The position numbers and the translations under genes are program-made. From the NCBI RefSeq assembly GCF_004006175.1, contig NZ_CP033219.1:1798001-1862000 (forward strand): a stretch of 64,000 nucleotides of DNA, read 5' to 3'. The notes under the pieces are model-generated. The model was not told where the DNA came from, made no database searches, and saw only the letters and a program-made list of their open reading frames with translations. This document shows, piece after piece, positions 8,027-17,109 of the stretch. Position 1 is the first letter of the stretch. Every line of letters begins with the position of its first letter. This stretch comes from Parasedimentitalea marina (lineage in GTDB: Bacteria; Pseudomonadota; Alphaproteobacteria; Rhodobacterales; Rhodobacteraceae).

Positions 8027-9556
8027 CTACATCAAGGCGAGTTTGCCCTTTTCCGGTTTGCCAGTTGGGGTACGTGGCATCTCGTCCAGAACGACAATGT
8101 GCTTTGGCACCATGAACCGGGCCATTCGTTCTGCGCAATGTGCTTGAAAGTTGTCTAGCGTGATCGTCTGACCCTCCTTGAGGGTGACGAAGGCCTTAAT
8201 GTCCTCTTCTCCCATTGCACCAGGAACTGCGATGACCGCACAGTCGTGTATAGCCGGATGAGAGAGCGCACCTTCTTCAACTTCGTAGCCCGAGACCATT
8301 TCACCCTTCACCCTGATGCGCTCGCTGACTCTGTGCATGAAGTAGAAGCGGCCCTCATCATCCAGTCGTCCAATATCGCCGGTGTGAAACCATAGGTTAC
8401 GGCGACTTTCGAGGGTGCGTTCCAACATTCCGAAATAACCATCTGCCATGACCCCTGGTTCATTGGGGCGCACCACTACATGCCCCGGCTTACCAGCTGG
8501 AACTGGGTCGTCGTTGTCATCCAGGATAGCGACTTCGAAATGCGGCAGCACGATCCCACCCTCTTGATCCCATTGCGGCACTACCACCCACCCTGCGTCC
8601 GTCGAGCCATAGCCGCCACCGGGGATCAGATGTGTATTGAAGCGCTCGTCAAAATCCTTCTTCGGAACCGGAGCGGGGGTCGACCAGCAACGGGTGATCT
8701 TGTGGCTTTTCTCCAATTTGCTGGGCGGGTTGGCCCACAGAAGTTGCTGCACCGAGCCCAGCATCATGAACCAGGTCACCCCGTAGTCGTTCACTTCCTG
8801 CCAGAAATTCGACAGGCTGAAACGTTGTCGCAGGATCACGCGACCGCCCATCATCATTGTCGGCAGAATGTCATAATACGCCGCGCCAATATGGCTCAGT
8901 GGATATGGCGAGTAGACGCAATCGTCCGCGGTTACCCGAAACGGGCCAATCATGTTCTCCGCTGTGCGCACCGCATAGCGATGCGACAGAAGACATCCTT
9001 TAGACACCCCGGTGGTCCCTGATGTGAACAAAATAGTGGCAGTATCCGTATCCTTGGCAGGAGACGTGATATGGGCGTCTATGTCGGAAAGTAGCGCTTC
9101 AAAACCAATCACTTCAAGTGCGGGGAACAGGCGCTTAGCCTCGTCCACCCCATCCAGCATCACCAGAGTTTTTACATATGGGATCTCAGCACGCACCGCA
9201 TTCAGATCCGCAAGGTGTTCTGTCGAGGTGAACAGAACAGGCGCATGGGTTTGATCGATCATCCGCGCCAGGGGGGCACCGCGCATCGCCCGGTTCACAG
9301 AGACTTCGACCGTGTTTACTTTTTTCAACGCATAGGTGATGGCAAGGTATTCTACGCTGTTTTCCAGAACGATGGCCACATGGCCCAGGTCTTTACCGAA
9401 CCGGTCGCGCAATCCATTGGCAAGACGGTTGGTCAGGCGTTCAAAATCACCATAGCTGGTGGTAGTGCCAGTTTCGGCAATGGTGATGAACGGCCGGTCA
9501 GCAAACCGGGTTGCGCAATCGTGCAACAGATCTCCGAGAGTGATTTTGAGCGCCAT
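8027..9556 (-). CDS. AMP-dependent acyl-CoA synthetase/ligase
   Basis: The 509-residue protein belongs to the ANL superfamily. The phosphate-binding motif TILFTSGTTGVSKG is at about residues 174-187, the core GGGYGSTDAGW and TGDIGRLD motifs follow, and the C-terminal PTGKPEKGKL carries the adenylation lysine. It activates a carboxylic acid through an acyl-AMP to the CoA thioester; the substrate class (fatty acid, aryl acid, carnitine-like) cannot be settled, though the layout is like CaiC/crotonobetaine-type ligases. Start ATG 9556 has GGAGG 5 nt upstream and is preferred to ATG 9568. It is divergent from the LysR gene at 9660, its likely regulator. Confidence 0.9.
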   Translation of the reverse strand: MALKITLGDLLHDCATRFADRPFITIAETGTTTSYGDFERLTNRLANGLRDRFGKDLGHVAIVLENSVEYLAITYALKKVNTVEVSVNRAMRGAPLARMIDQTHAPVLFTSTEHLADLNAVRAEIPYVKTLVMLDGVDEAKRLFPALEVIGFEALLSDIDAHITSPAKDTDTATILFTSGTTGVSKGCLLSHRYAVRTAENMIGPFRVTADDCVYSPYPLSHIGAAYYDILPTMMMGGRVILRQRFSLSNFWQEVNDYGVTWFMMLGSVQQLLWANPPSKLEKSHKITRCWSTPAPVPKKDFDERFNTHLIPGGGYGSTDAGWVVVPQWDQEGGIVLPHFEVAILDDNDDPVPAGKPGHVVVRPNEPGVMADGYFGMLERTLESRRNLWFHTGDIGRLDDEGRFYFMHRVSERIRVKGEMVSGYEVEEGALSHPAIHDCAVIAVPGAMGEEDIKAFVTLKEGQTITLDNFQAHCAERMARFMVPKHIVVLDEMPRTPTGKPEKGKLALM

Positions 9557-9659
9557 CCTGTCCTCCATGTCATGGGCTGATTTTCAGGAGCAATATCGCG
9601 GCAAGCTGACAGCAATAAGGGGGTGAAATATTATCCCATAATAAGGTAGAACTTATGAT

Positions 9660-10574
9660 ATGTGGAATCGGATCCCCCCCATACAAAGCCTCCGGCTGTT
9701 TGACACGGTTGTGCGCCATCGCTCCATGACCAGGGCCGCAGCGGAAACTGGCATTTCACAATCAGCAGTCAGCCAGTCGATTAGGCAGTTAGAGGATTTT
9801 GTCGATGCCCCCTTGCTGGATCGCGCGACCCGGCCCATGACCCTGACACCGGCCGGAGCAGAATTTCATCGCATCTGCATCGAAACTATTGGGCGACTGG
9901 CCCATACGGTCGAAGAAATGCGCCAGACCAACAAAGATAGTGGGAATACGGTAACGGTGTCCTGCAACCTTGGGTTCGCCACTTACTGGTTGATGCCCAG
10001 GCTAAACTATTTCAGCGCCGAGCACCCTGAAATCGAAGTCCACGTCATGGTCGCTTATCAAGGCGCGGCAGGTCTGCACGACGGGTCGGATGTGGCCATC
10101 AGATACGGCCATGGCCGCTGGGCGGATGGTCTTTGGGAACCGTTGTTCAAGGAAACGCTGATACCTATCTGCTCACCTCAATACCTGAATAATCATGGTC
10201 CGATCCGCGATGCCGCAGACCTGGCCAGCCGCCGTCTGATCCACGTTGCAGTGACCGATGCGGACTGGTTGGGATGGGAACAGTACTTCAAGCTAATTGG
10301 CCATACGAGCACACCAATTACTGGTGGCCTACGGTTTGGCAATTACGTTCAGGCGGTACAGTCCGCACTTACGGGTGAAGGCATCATGTTGGGCTGGCGA
10401 TCAGTTGTCGGAGACCTATTGGCGACGCAACAGCTAACAATCGCTTATGACACGCCGACACATCTGGACAGTGGCTATTTTGTGAACCAATCAAGTTCTC
10501 GTGTGGGTTCAAACAGCACTGGCAAGCTTCTCGATTGGTTGGGCCGAAAGGCAACCGAGACTTTGGACTTCTAG
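9660..10574 (+). CDS. LysR-family regulator, GcvA-like
   Basis: The 304-residue protein has the GcvA-type N-terminus (IPPIQSLRLFDTVVRHRSMT; HTH to about residue 62) and the substrate-domain phrases typical of that subgroup (DVAIRYGHGRWADGLW). It is divergent from the acyl-CoA synthetase gene with 103 bp between starts, so it probably controls that gene. The start ATG 9660 is the first in frame, with AAGG some 13 nt upstream. Confidence 0.9.
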   Translation: MWNRIPPIQSLRLFDTVVRHRSMTRAAAETGISQSAVSQSIRQLEDFVDAPLLDRATRPMTLTPAGAEFHRICIETIGRLAHTVEEMRQTNKDSGNTVTVSCNLGFATYWLMPRLNYFSAEHPEIEVHVMVAYQGAAGLHDGSDVAIRYGHGRWADGLWEPLFKETLIPICSPQYLNNHGPIRDAADLASRRLIHVAVTDADWLGWEQYFKLIGHTSTPITGGLRFGNYVQAVQSALTGEGIMLGWRSVVGDLLATQQLTIAYDTPTHLDSGYFVNQSSSRVGSNSTGKLLDWLGRKATETLDF

Positions 10575-10626
10575 GTGCTGTGTGGAGATTTCCTTTGTTG
10601 GCTTTAAGACAGAAGCCGCCCATTCA

Positions 10627-11172
10627 ATGACAACTCTGCAGCCTGCAGTTTTGGCTAATACCCGTCAAACGCCGCATTGCGGGCAAAAGCGACCGCTGCT
10701 GCCCACACACGGTTGGGCGATCCGCACTCGGTTGGAGATTGCGGGAAATCATCGTGACCTTGTACTTTCCAACCTGGCTATCGACAGCAAGCTTCAAGGA
10801 TGTGATCTGATTTGCCTGAAAGTCGCAGACGTACTTGCGGCTGGACACGTCAAAGAGCGCGCGTCAAGGATTCAGAGTAAAACCCAAAAAACAGTCCGAT
10901 TTGAGATCACCGAGGGAACACGAAAATCGCTGCTACGCTGGATAGGCAAACCACTCATGATAGGGTCCAAGCATTTGTGGCCGGGGCGGTTCCGCGCGCG
11001 CCATTACATTTCGATGCGCCGAACCAAGATTTCACAGATCTACCCGAAGACCGGAAACTTACGCGCTGTTCAGCTCTTGCCTGGCCATACAAAGATGGAC
11101 AGCACAGTCAGATACCCCGGCGTTGAGTTGGAAGATGCTCTAGCAATTTCTGAAGCAGTTGAAATCCAGTAA
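10627..11172 (+). pseudogene. Decayed tyrosine recombinase (site-specific integrase)
   Basis: The frame reads like a small Rhodobacteraceae integrase: GQKRPLLPTHGWAIRTRLEI, NLAIDSKLQGCDL, SKTQKTVRFEITEGTR, MRRTKISQIYPKTGNLRAVQ, LLPGHTKMDSTVRYPG (GH and the catalytic Tyr in VRY retained). The first catalytic Arg is replaced (KLQG where I expect KLRG), and about 25-35 residues before MRRTK are missing, including the His of the HxxR box (YISMR here). The frame is open but the enzyme should be dead. It starts 50 bp after the LysR gene. Confidence 0.7.
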
Positions 11173-11606
11173 GTTGGGCCGATTTCAACTTTGGCCCGCT
11201 CTGGACCTTAACGTTGGCCACTGCAAACCATCGGTTCGAGCCCGAATCTGAGATCAATGCTGCACCAGTCACATTCCGGTACTAAGGGCGGGTTTCGGAC
11301 CTTCGCTTAGGTCAACTTCAACGGCAGCAATGCGCAGTAGTTGACCTTTGCAAAGTCGGATCATCCTGCGTCACGAGAGTACCTGAACGGTCCTTTGCCA
11401 ACCTTCGTTGACGACGCAGTGAATGGCTGGTCAAAGCCCAATGTGCCAAATGCAATGGTAGAAGAAACTCGTCAGGAAGGGTGGGGGAGAGACATTTGTT
11501 ATAGGTGCCATGCGCACAGTTCGAGGACGTTCAAGTGGACGTTTGTTAGGTGGCAAAATTGCATTATGCTATTGGCGGCCATTCAGAGAAATACAGGTGT
11601 TCAGCC
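11173..11606. repeat. Gene-free gap with dispersed repeat copy F
   Basis: Positions 11279-11308 repeat module 2 (GGTACTAAGGGCGGG, then CGGACCTTCGCT). Directly after it, 11310-11351 is module 1 in inverted orientation (AACGGCAGCAATGCGCAGTAG, TTGACCTTTGCAAAGTCG). In copy A both modules point the same way, so the unit has been rearranged here. No gene is supported in the rest. Confidence 0.55.
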
Positions 11607-11915
11607 CTAGTCGCCAATCTCTTTTTGGGTGGCTGGTGCTGGCAGACAACCCGGCAAACCTGCGGGCAAAACAACCCGGGCACCGGCACTGTAAAGGCGC
11701 GCCGCAACGCGGGGGCTGTCTGCGGCAAGCGTGATGCTAATCGGGCCGACTGCAAGGATCGACATATCCGGATCGAGCTGACCCACAAATTCCGCAGAAG
11801 GCAGCAGCACGATATACGCAGGGGCCGCATCAGTCATCAAGCTGACCGCCAAAAGTATACAGAGCCAGCCTAATCCGAGGAGCGGCACAGCCAACAGGAT
11901 CTGCTTAATAGTCAT
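11607..11915 (-). CDS. Small membrane-anchored protein of unknown function
   Basis: The 102-residue product has a hydrophobic N-terminal helix (residues 5-30, ILLAVPLLGLGWLCILLAVSL) and a soluble tail rich in Ala, Leu and Pro. No family recognised. Its start overlaps the end of the upstream gene by 11 bp, and it is the last gene of the four-gene FAD-oxidase operon. The signal-anchor and position suggest an envelope role together with the preceding gene. Confidence 0.6.
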   Translation of the reverse strand: MTIKQILLAVPLLGLGWLCILLAVSLMTDAAPAYIVLLPSAEFVGQLDPDMSILAVGPISITLAADSPRVAARLYSAGARVVLPAGLPGCLPAPATQKEIGD

Positions 11916-12957
11916 GGATGTGCTCTAGTCGCAGACCAGTTTCGTCCAGGCCCCTCAACACATCCGCCAACTCGCTAACCTTCACCACAATCAGGTGGCG
12001 ATAATCATCATATCCCTGCCGGGCAAAGCTGTAGAGCGCTTGAATATGGGACGGATCAGGAGAAAGCGCTGTGAACAGGATATCGTCATTTCCAGCAATC
12101 TCGACGAACTCAATTCCCTCTTGGGCCATTTTGACAAGGATAGCCGTAAGAATCCGGTAGCGCGGCGTTTCGATGACAACGCCATTGGGCAGCACCTTGA
12201 TGAGCTTCACTCCTTTGAAAGATGCAAGTTTGACGGGATCGGTGCTGGTCACCACCATCCGGAGAGTCAGTTCGTCCCCGCCAGTTTGTGCAACAGCAGT
12301 CGCAATTACATCCGCGTAAGCCGCCTTAACCCTATATTCGAGGCCAAGTGCCAGTTTGCGCTCCGTGTCACGAAAAGTCCTAACATCAACTGCAGACAAT
12401 GCTTCAGCATCTCCGCGAAAATTCCACTTATACCACGGCACCTGTTGCAGGAAGTGGGCATACGCAGCCGCTTGCTCAGCCGAAAGTTCATCCGTCGCCG
12501 CCCGCTCGGCACCGCGTATCCATGCTGTCACTCGACCAAGGGTCTCTTCGTAGGCTGCTTTCATAGCCAGTTCGAGCGTGAAGCTTGATCCGATTACATA
12601 AACCATCTGTTTGGTTGCACTGTCGATCCCGCCATGTGCAGCTGACTTTTCCGAAAGCGCGCAGAGCGAAGACCAGTAGCCAACAATGCCGCTCAGATAT
12701 CCATACTCGTGCGGATCACCGCTCTGGATTACTCTTCCGTAATCGTCATATGCGTGGACGATGTGCCACTCCGGGTAGGTCATGAAAGTTCGGGATTCTG
12801 TTCGGTGGTATTCAACCGGGATCAAGGAGGCATATTCTTCCCCAAGCGCCTCGCCCTGGCAGCTTGTTTCCACGTAGACAATTGGAACGGCCAGAACCAT
12901 CGCCAGCAAGATCAAGGCCAGCAGGCTGCGCTTGGTCCAACGCCAAAGGGCGTTCAC
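11905..12957 (-). CDS. Conserved-looking membrane-anchored protein of unknown function
   Basis: The 350-residue protein has an N-terminal membrane anchor (residues 8-30, TKRSLLALILLAMVLAVPIVYV) and a long periplasmic part containing RTFMTYPEWHIVHAYDDYG (near residues 55-75) and FLQQVPWYKWNFRGD. I do not recognise a named domain. Its ATG overlaps the stop of the upstream gene in the ATGA mode, and the downstream gene overlaps its end, so synthesis of the four proteins is coupled. It probably acts outside the cytoplasmic membrane with the exported FAD oxidase. Confidence 0.8.
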   Translation of the reverse strand: MNALWRWTKRSLLALILLAMVLAVPIVYVETSCQGEALGEEYASLIPVEYHRTESRTFMTYPEWHIVHAYDDYGRVIQSGDPHEYGYLSGIVGYWSSLCALSEKSAAHGGIDSATKQMVYVIGSSFTLELAMKAAYEETLGRVTAWIRGAERAATDELSAEQAAAYAHFLQQVPWYKWNFRGDAEALSAVDVRTFRDTERKLALGLEYRVKAAYADVIATAVAQTGGDELTLRMVVTSTDPVKLASFKGVKLIKVLPNGVVIETPRYRILTAILVKMAQEGIEFVEIAGNDDILFTALSPDPSHIQALYSFARQGYDDYRHLIVVKVSELADVLRGLDETGLRLEHIHDY

Positions 12958-13361
12958 GCCCGTCGCTCGATGAAGAGGCCCGAAACAAGCGCAAATCCAC
13001 CAAGTGCCAGATGTGGTAAGTTCGCTAGACTGCGCCCAAGCGACAATTCCATGCCCAGAGAGGCGTTCGTGAAGATGCCCATATCCAGAAAACCATAACC
13101 TGTGAAGAAGCCAAAAATGCCGTCACCCATGTATGCAGCGCCGAACAGGACAAGGAAGATCCTCGCTGCTTTGCGCGACATCAGACCCGCGATTAGCGCC
13201 CAGAGTGCCGAAGCAACATGCAAAGCATCGTCGTATAAATCCAAGGCGAAGATACCAAAGGCCAGTCCGGTTTCGTCGGTCAGTCCGGGAATGTAGTTGA
13301 TCGAGGCTGCGATCATCAGAGCTATGAAATAGCCAATCGAGATCTTCTGAAGTTTGCTCAT
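12954..13361 (-). CDS. Four-helix integral membrane protein (DUF4383-like size and layout)
   Basis: The 135-residue product has about four membrane helices (ISIGYFIALMIAASINYI; HVASALWALIAGLMS; IFLVLFGAAYMGDGIFGFFTG; LANLPHLALGGFALVSGLFI). Start ATG 13361 overlaps the FAD-oxidase stop by ATGA; an ORF start eight codons earlier is rejected because it would enter that gene without a ribosome site. Function unknown. It could anchor or energise the exported oxidase, but that is inference from coupling only. Confidence 0.75.
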   Translation of the reverse strand: MSKLQKISIGYFIALMIAASINYIPGLTDETGLAFGIFALDLYDDALHVASALWALIAGLMSRKAARIFLVLFGAAYMGDGIFGFFTGYGFLDMGIFTNASLGMELSLGRSLANLPHLALGGFALVSGLFIERRA

Positions 13362-14845
13362 AGCGTTCTCAAATATGTGTCCCAAAAATTATTCCGCAGG
13401 ATGAGGTCAGGGTCTATGCGGCGTTTGGCATCCACGAAAGCAGGCACCTGCGGATATGCAGCTAGCAATTGGTCGACCCGTGCGTGTGGGCGGTACGGCA
13501 GGTAAAAAGTGCCGCCAATAGCCACTATTCTATCGATCAATATCTCAGTCATCCGTGCCATGTCTGCTTCTGCCCGCTCGGTTAATTCTTGGCTGAAGGA
13601 CATGACCGCCGCAATGCGCGGTCTAGGCGCAAAAGACAGAGTGCTTTCCGCATCAGTTGCCACGTAGCGCAAAGTGACATTTAAGAACTCTTGGTAAGAG
13701 GCAGGGATGACCTCTCGGCAAACCGTCAGAAACTCGTTGAACCTGTCGAAATCAACAAAATACTCATGCAGTATGTCTGTCCGGTCTGGATTCCGGTCAT
13801 CAAGCGTTTTAACAGGCTCGTTCATCAGGCCGTTACGTGTAACATCTCCACCACCGAGGCTTGGTCCGATGACCGTCTCGTTCCACCAGCGGAAGTCCTT
13901 CATCGGCTCATTACCGAGCTGGGCCCTGTAGATACGGCTTGCCAATATTGACATCCAACCCGATCCGCCTGCCGGTGGAAGATTTTCCTGTTTTGTCGTT
14001 TTCCGGTAAGTAACGAGTAATGCCTCTTCGAAAAACCCCGCACGTTCTACATTGAGACGCCCATAGGCCATTGTGACTTCCGGATCCTTTAGGGCAGCCT
14101 CGTAGGCCCTGCTGAACTCATCTGCAGGCATGACCTCATAGAGAGGATAGAGACGAGTATTTTTCTCCATCTCTACTTCCAGATCTACTATCGCACCAAT
14201 CAGGCCATAGCCGCCCATAGCATGTCCAAAAAGGTCGGAGTTCTCTGTCCGTGAACAGGTAACAAGTTCTCCGGACGGCAAGATCATGTTGAGGGAACGC
14301 ACCGTCGACCCCATTGGGCCATAGGGAACTGGCCACCCGTGCGCATTCACGCTGTACGTAGCAGCGACTCCAAAATCGTTGTTCGATTGCATGACTTTGG
14401 GAGAAAAACCAATCAGATCGAGGGCGGAAATCACCTGAGACCAGCGCGCGCCAGCATGCACTCGGTATACGCCTGCATCCGTATCGGGTTCGATCATGTT
14501 GTTTTCGAAGGTCATTGCGGTTCCATTCCTTGGAATGGCTTGGCCACCCATGGAATGACGCGCCGCGCCAATGTTGAACGGCCGGCCATCTGCCTTTGCC
14601 GTACGCATCTCATTGCGCACTACCTGGATCAGGGCTTCGCCTGGGTCCTCTCTAATCACGATATGCTTATGAACAGGTGTTGCAGAAAGTCCGCTAGCAT
14701 CGTTGAGAATACCGCCTCCCGATGAAGGATTAATCCGCTTTACCCCATCAAACACCGGTTGTTTCATACTAAAATGGTTGGCCGCAAACCATCCTGCTGC
14801 GCCACCAGACCCGAGCAGGAAAGCTCGGCGGGCAATCTTTTTCAT
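13358..14845 (-). CDS. Tat-exported FAD-linked oxidase of the VAO/gulonolactone-oxidase type
   Basis: The 495-residue protein starts MKKIARRAFLLGSGGAAGWF, a twin-arginine signal. The FAD_binding_4 domain follows, with FNIGAARHSMGGQAI and YSVNAHGWPVPYGPMGSTVR, typical of the PP-loop and pyrophosphate-binding part, and a gulonolactone-oxidase-like C-terminal region ending DPDLILRNNFWDTYL. The family oxidises sugar lactones, alcohols or related alcohol carbons with O2 or a carrier as acceptor; the substrate is unknown. ATG 14845 has GGAGG 4 nt upstream, fixing the start against an upstream in-frame ATG at 14941. It leads the coupled operon 14845-11607. Confidence 0.85.
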   Translation of the reverse strand: MKKIARRAFLLGSGGAAGWFAANHFSMKQPVFDGVKRINPSSGGGILNDASGLSATPVHKHIVIREDPGEALIQVVRNEMRTAKADGRPFNIGAARHSMGGQAIPRNGTAMTFENNMIEPDTDAGVYRVHAGARWSQVISALDLIGFSPKVMQSNNDFGVAATYSVNAHGWPVPYGPMGSTVRSLNMILPSGELVTCSRTENSDLFGHAMGGYGLIGAIVDLEVEMEKNTRLYPLYEVMPADEFSRAYEAALKDPEVTMAYGRLNVERAGFFEEALLVTYRKTTKQENLPPAGGSGWMSILASRIYRAQLGNEPMKDFRWWNETVIGPSLGGGDVTRNGLMNEPVKTLDDRNPDRTDILHEYFVDFDRFNEFLTVCREVIPASYQEFLNVTLRYVATDAESTLSFAPRPRIAAVMSFSQELTERAEADMARMTEILIDRIVAIGGTFYLPYRPHARVDQLLAAYPQVPAFVDAKRRIDPDLILRNNFWDTYLRTL

Positions 14846-15508
14846 TTGGCCTCCATTCAACAGCCGAACTTCCAATAACGGCCGATTGAGTTTCCCGTAG
14901 GTCATAGGAATACAAGTTACACAATAATTGGCCAATTTCATTAAGCCGACAAGTCATGAAATCCACCGACAATGTCATCACGTTGGACACATGAAAAAAC
15001 TTGGGGGCTTTCTCCACTTTGTTTCTAGGCAATTTTCTGATTACGGCACTCCCATCGAACGGCAGCAAAACGAAATCTGTACTGTGGAATTTGATCTTGG
15101 GACTAAAGGCAAGAATAGGCCGCTCGCTCCAGGTGGGTCAACAACATCAGATAACGGCTCTGTCCGCTCAGCGGGTATTTGTGAGTCGCGCAGCGAAGGA
15201 CTGGAACCGGCCCTTAGACGTGATCACCACCAATGGCAGCAAAGTGCAGATAGCCACATTTGCAAAGTTGACTCCCCAGATGCCATGAAGTGTCGCAACC
15301 GGACCTTGGCGCAGGACGCGGCGAATGCCTGGTTAGAGCGGCGTTTTTAAAGGGTCGATGTCGGTTTAGATTCCGGTGTCGGCAATCTGTCGGTACCCAA
15401 CCGGGCACGATGTCAACAACCTTACTCAAACTATTTTGACCGAGAACGACTAGGCGTTTGCGTAGTGAGATGCTTGGCCTATGGTCCGGTTAATGCGGAG
15501 GGCTGTCG
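14846..15508 (-). repeat. Gene-free gap with dispersed repeat copy D
   Basis: On the minus strand, 15262-15185 reads AACTTTGCAAATGTGGCTAT, CACTTTGCTGCCATTGGTGG, TGATCACGTCTAAGGGCCGG, TTCCAGTCC: a well-preserved module 1. The piece near 15100 (AAGGCAAGAATAGGCCGCTC) and 15050 may be further diverged fragments. Open frames here are artefacts of the repeat. The promoter of the FAD-oxidase operon should lie just upstream of 14846 but I assign no boxes. Confidence 0.55.
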
Positions 15509-15619
15509 ATGCAAAGACCAGAGACAGGATTTGCAAAGGCAGGTGACGTCCACATCGCTTACCATGTCTTCGGCAACGGACTGACTGATCTCCTGCATGA
15601 TGGACCAGTCGCGGTTTGA
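15509..15619 (+). pseudogene. N-terminal fragment of an alpha/beta-hydrolase-like protein
   Basis: The 36 codons MQRPETGFAKAGDVHIAYHV, FGNGLTDL... resemble the start of the alpha/beta hydrolases found alone or fused to adenylate cyclase domains (pattern RYAKSGDVHIAYQVxGxGPLDL, from memory). The match ends after about 28 residues and a stop follows; the rest of the gene is gone and an IS3 remnant starts 45 bp later. Confidence 0.5.
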
Positions 15620-15663
15620 TGCCGCTCCTTTGATGGCATTTATTGCATCAATGGAGATGGACT

Positions 15664-16165
15664 ATGGGACTGAAACGGACGGATTAATTTCGCAGGGATG
15701 CGGTGCGGATTGCGTTAACCAGTGGGATTACGCCTAAGCAGGTGGCTGATGATTTTGGCGTTGGCATGTCGACGCTGAACAAATGGATTGCCCAACACCG
15801 AGACACCGATGTGGTGTCGAAAGAGGATTTGAGTCTCGCCCAAAAGAATGACCGGCTTCGACGTGAGAACCGGCTCCTGAAGGCGGAACAGGACATCTTC
15901 GAAAAGCAACGCAGTTCTTTGCAAGCCAAAAACCGTGAGGTTCAGGTATATGGAAAAACTCCGGGACACGTTTCCGGCGCAGCGCTTGTGTCCGGTTGTG
16001 GTGGTCAGCGCGCGTGGATTGCGGGCTTTCCGCAGTCGTCCAACCAGCCGCAGGCAAGGCAGTGATCTGGTGACGCTGGCGCATATCAAAGAACAGCCGC
16101 GTCTCAGCTTGGGCAGTTGTGGCAGGCTACGGATGACCAAAGCGCTGAAAGAGGCCGGCCTGGAT
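15664..16165 (+). pseudogene. IS3-family element remnant (OrfA and start of OrfB)
   Basis: OrfA begins MGLKRTD at 15664, has a stop at codon 8, and continues FRRDAVRIALTSGITPKQVA, DDFGVGMSTLNKWIAQHRDT, with a leucine-zipper-like end (LRRENRLLKAEQDIFEKQ). After a frameshift near 15935 comes the start of OrfB (EKLRDTFPAQRLC, SARGLRAFRSRPTSRRQGSD, LAHIKEQPRLSLGSCGRLRM, TKALKEAGLD). Homology stops at about 16160, where it abuts a phage tail-fibre remnant on the other strand. The catalytic DDE domain is absent. Confidence 0.75.
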
Positions 16166-16733
16166 ATCCTGGGCGATAAAGACGCAGTGCAGCCGGGCCT
16201 TGTCCTCGCCCTTGGCCTCGACCGCATCAATCCACTGATAGATACGGTTGCTTGTCTTGAGCGATGCAGCCACCCGTTTTTCCGCATCGTTCAACACCCG
16301 AATGCTGTGTTTCAGGTCCGCATCAGAGGACTGAATTGCTGTGTTGGTGGAATAGATATCATCCTAGCGGAAGGACGCCGTTGCGGCTGGGATCAGGTGA
16401 AAGCTGCACAACGCCGTCGCTGGAGTGCCTGCGCAGTGCTAAATGCGCGGCACTATCGCTCTTAACGGTGACGGCTGAACCAGCAATTGGCGCAACGCCG
16501 AAACCCAGCCCATCGGAGGTCATTTTCAGGCCCTCGACCCCTTCTACCCGCCAGCTATGGCTGATCGCACCAAGAGCCCCCAGTCTCATCTCATAATCGA
16601 TTGAGACACTCGCTACGGAATTATCCCGTGTGGCCATTCGGAACACATCGGTCCAACGAAGCAAGCGCGTGTGTTGGTGGCTGGCAGGGTCGTCACCATT
16701 AATGAGGTCCTTAACCGGTGAAGGTCCAATCAC
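16155..16733 (-). pseudogene. Prophage tail-fibre protein remnant with Peptidase_S74-like chaperone domain
   Basis: Two minus-strand frames join near 16360. The upstream part (16733-16362) reads DPASHQHTRLLRWTDVFRMA, GALGAISHSWRVEGVEGL, TSDGLGFGVAP, typical of the structural region before the chaperone in phage tail fibres. The downstream part reads DDIYSTNTAIQSSDADLKHS, IRVLNDAEKRVAASLKTSN, IYQWIDAVEAKGEDKARLH, CVFIAQDIQAG, the S74 pattern SDxxLK...W..A...KG...R.H.GFIAQ. The end is lost at the IS3 junction. Intact proteins fold trimeric fibres and then release the chaperone. Confidence 0.6.
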
Positions 16734-17109
16734 ATTGACACCAGAACACGACGCTGCAGCCGGTGTCGCTTGACCAATGTGGCTAGATCAGATTTGTCGG
16801 ATCGCGCTGCTAAACCAGACTGCGTTGGGTTATTGGATAGGTTAATTTTCTGCATGCTCCAGGTGCGGGCCATGTTTCTGACAGGGGCAATGCGGGTGCA
16901 GATATCGCGCATTTTTGCGCGTTAGCCCGCTGGTCAGTGCGACCCGCACTGCATCTTGGCCTTGTTCTAAAGGAGCCGCTGTGTGTTCGAGGACTTTGGC
17001 CCGATCAAAAAGCTGTTAAAGTCGGTTGCTGCGATCAACAAGGAATGCTTCTGGCATAGCTGAGGTGACAAAAATTCCAGTCATTTCAATCGACCAGCCG
17101 AACATTCCT
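16734..17109. other. Gene-free gap, remnant DNA
   Basis: I see no recognisable gene or structural RNA between the tail-fibre remnant and the end of the Tad operon. Short frames on both strands lack known motifs. There is no clear terminator after the prepilin peptidase gene. Confidence 0.35.

Noticed and set aside
11341..11610. 89-codon frame after the recombinase remnant
   Set aside because: Starts in an inverted copy of the dispersed repeat and has no recognisable protein character.
14928..15350. 140-codon plus-strand frame in the gap after the FAD-oxidase operon
   Set aside because: It crosses repeat copy D and has no motif; other copies do not keep the frame.
6059..16165. The IS3 remnants at 6059 and 15664 as the two ends of one composite transposon
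   Set aside because: One keeps a C-terminal and the other an N-terminal part, but the conserved sequence styles (RPNQVWC... with SNSMEADFCVEAL versus MGLKRTD.../RGLRAFRSRP) belong to different IS3 subgroups, so they are separate events.
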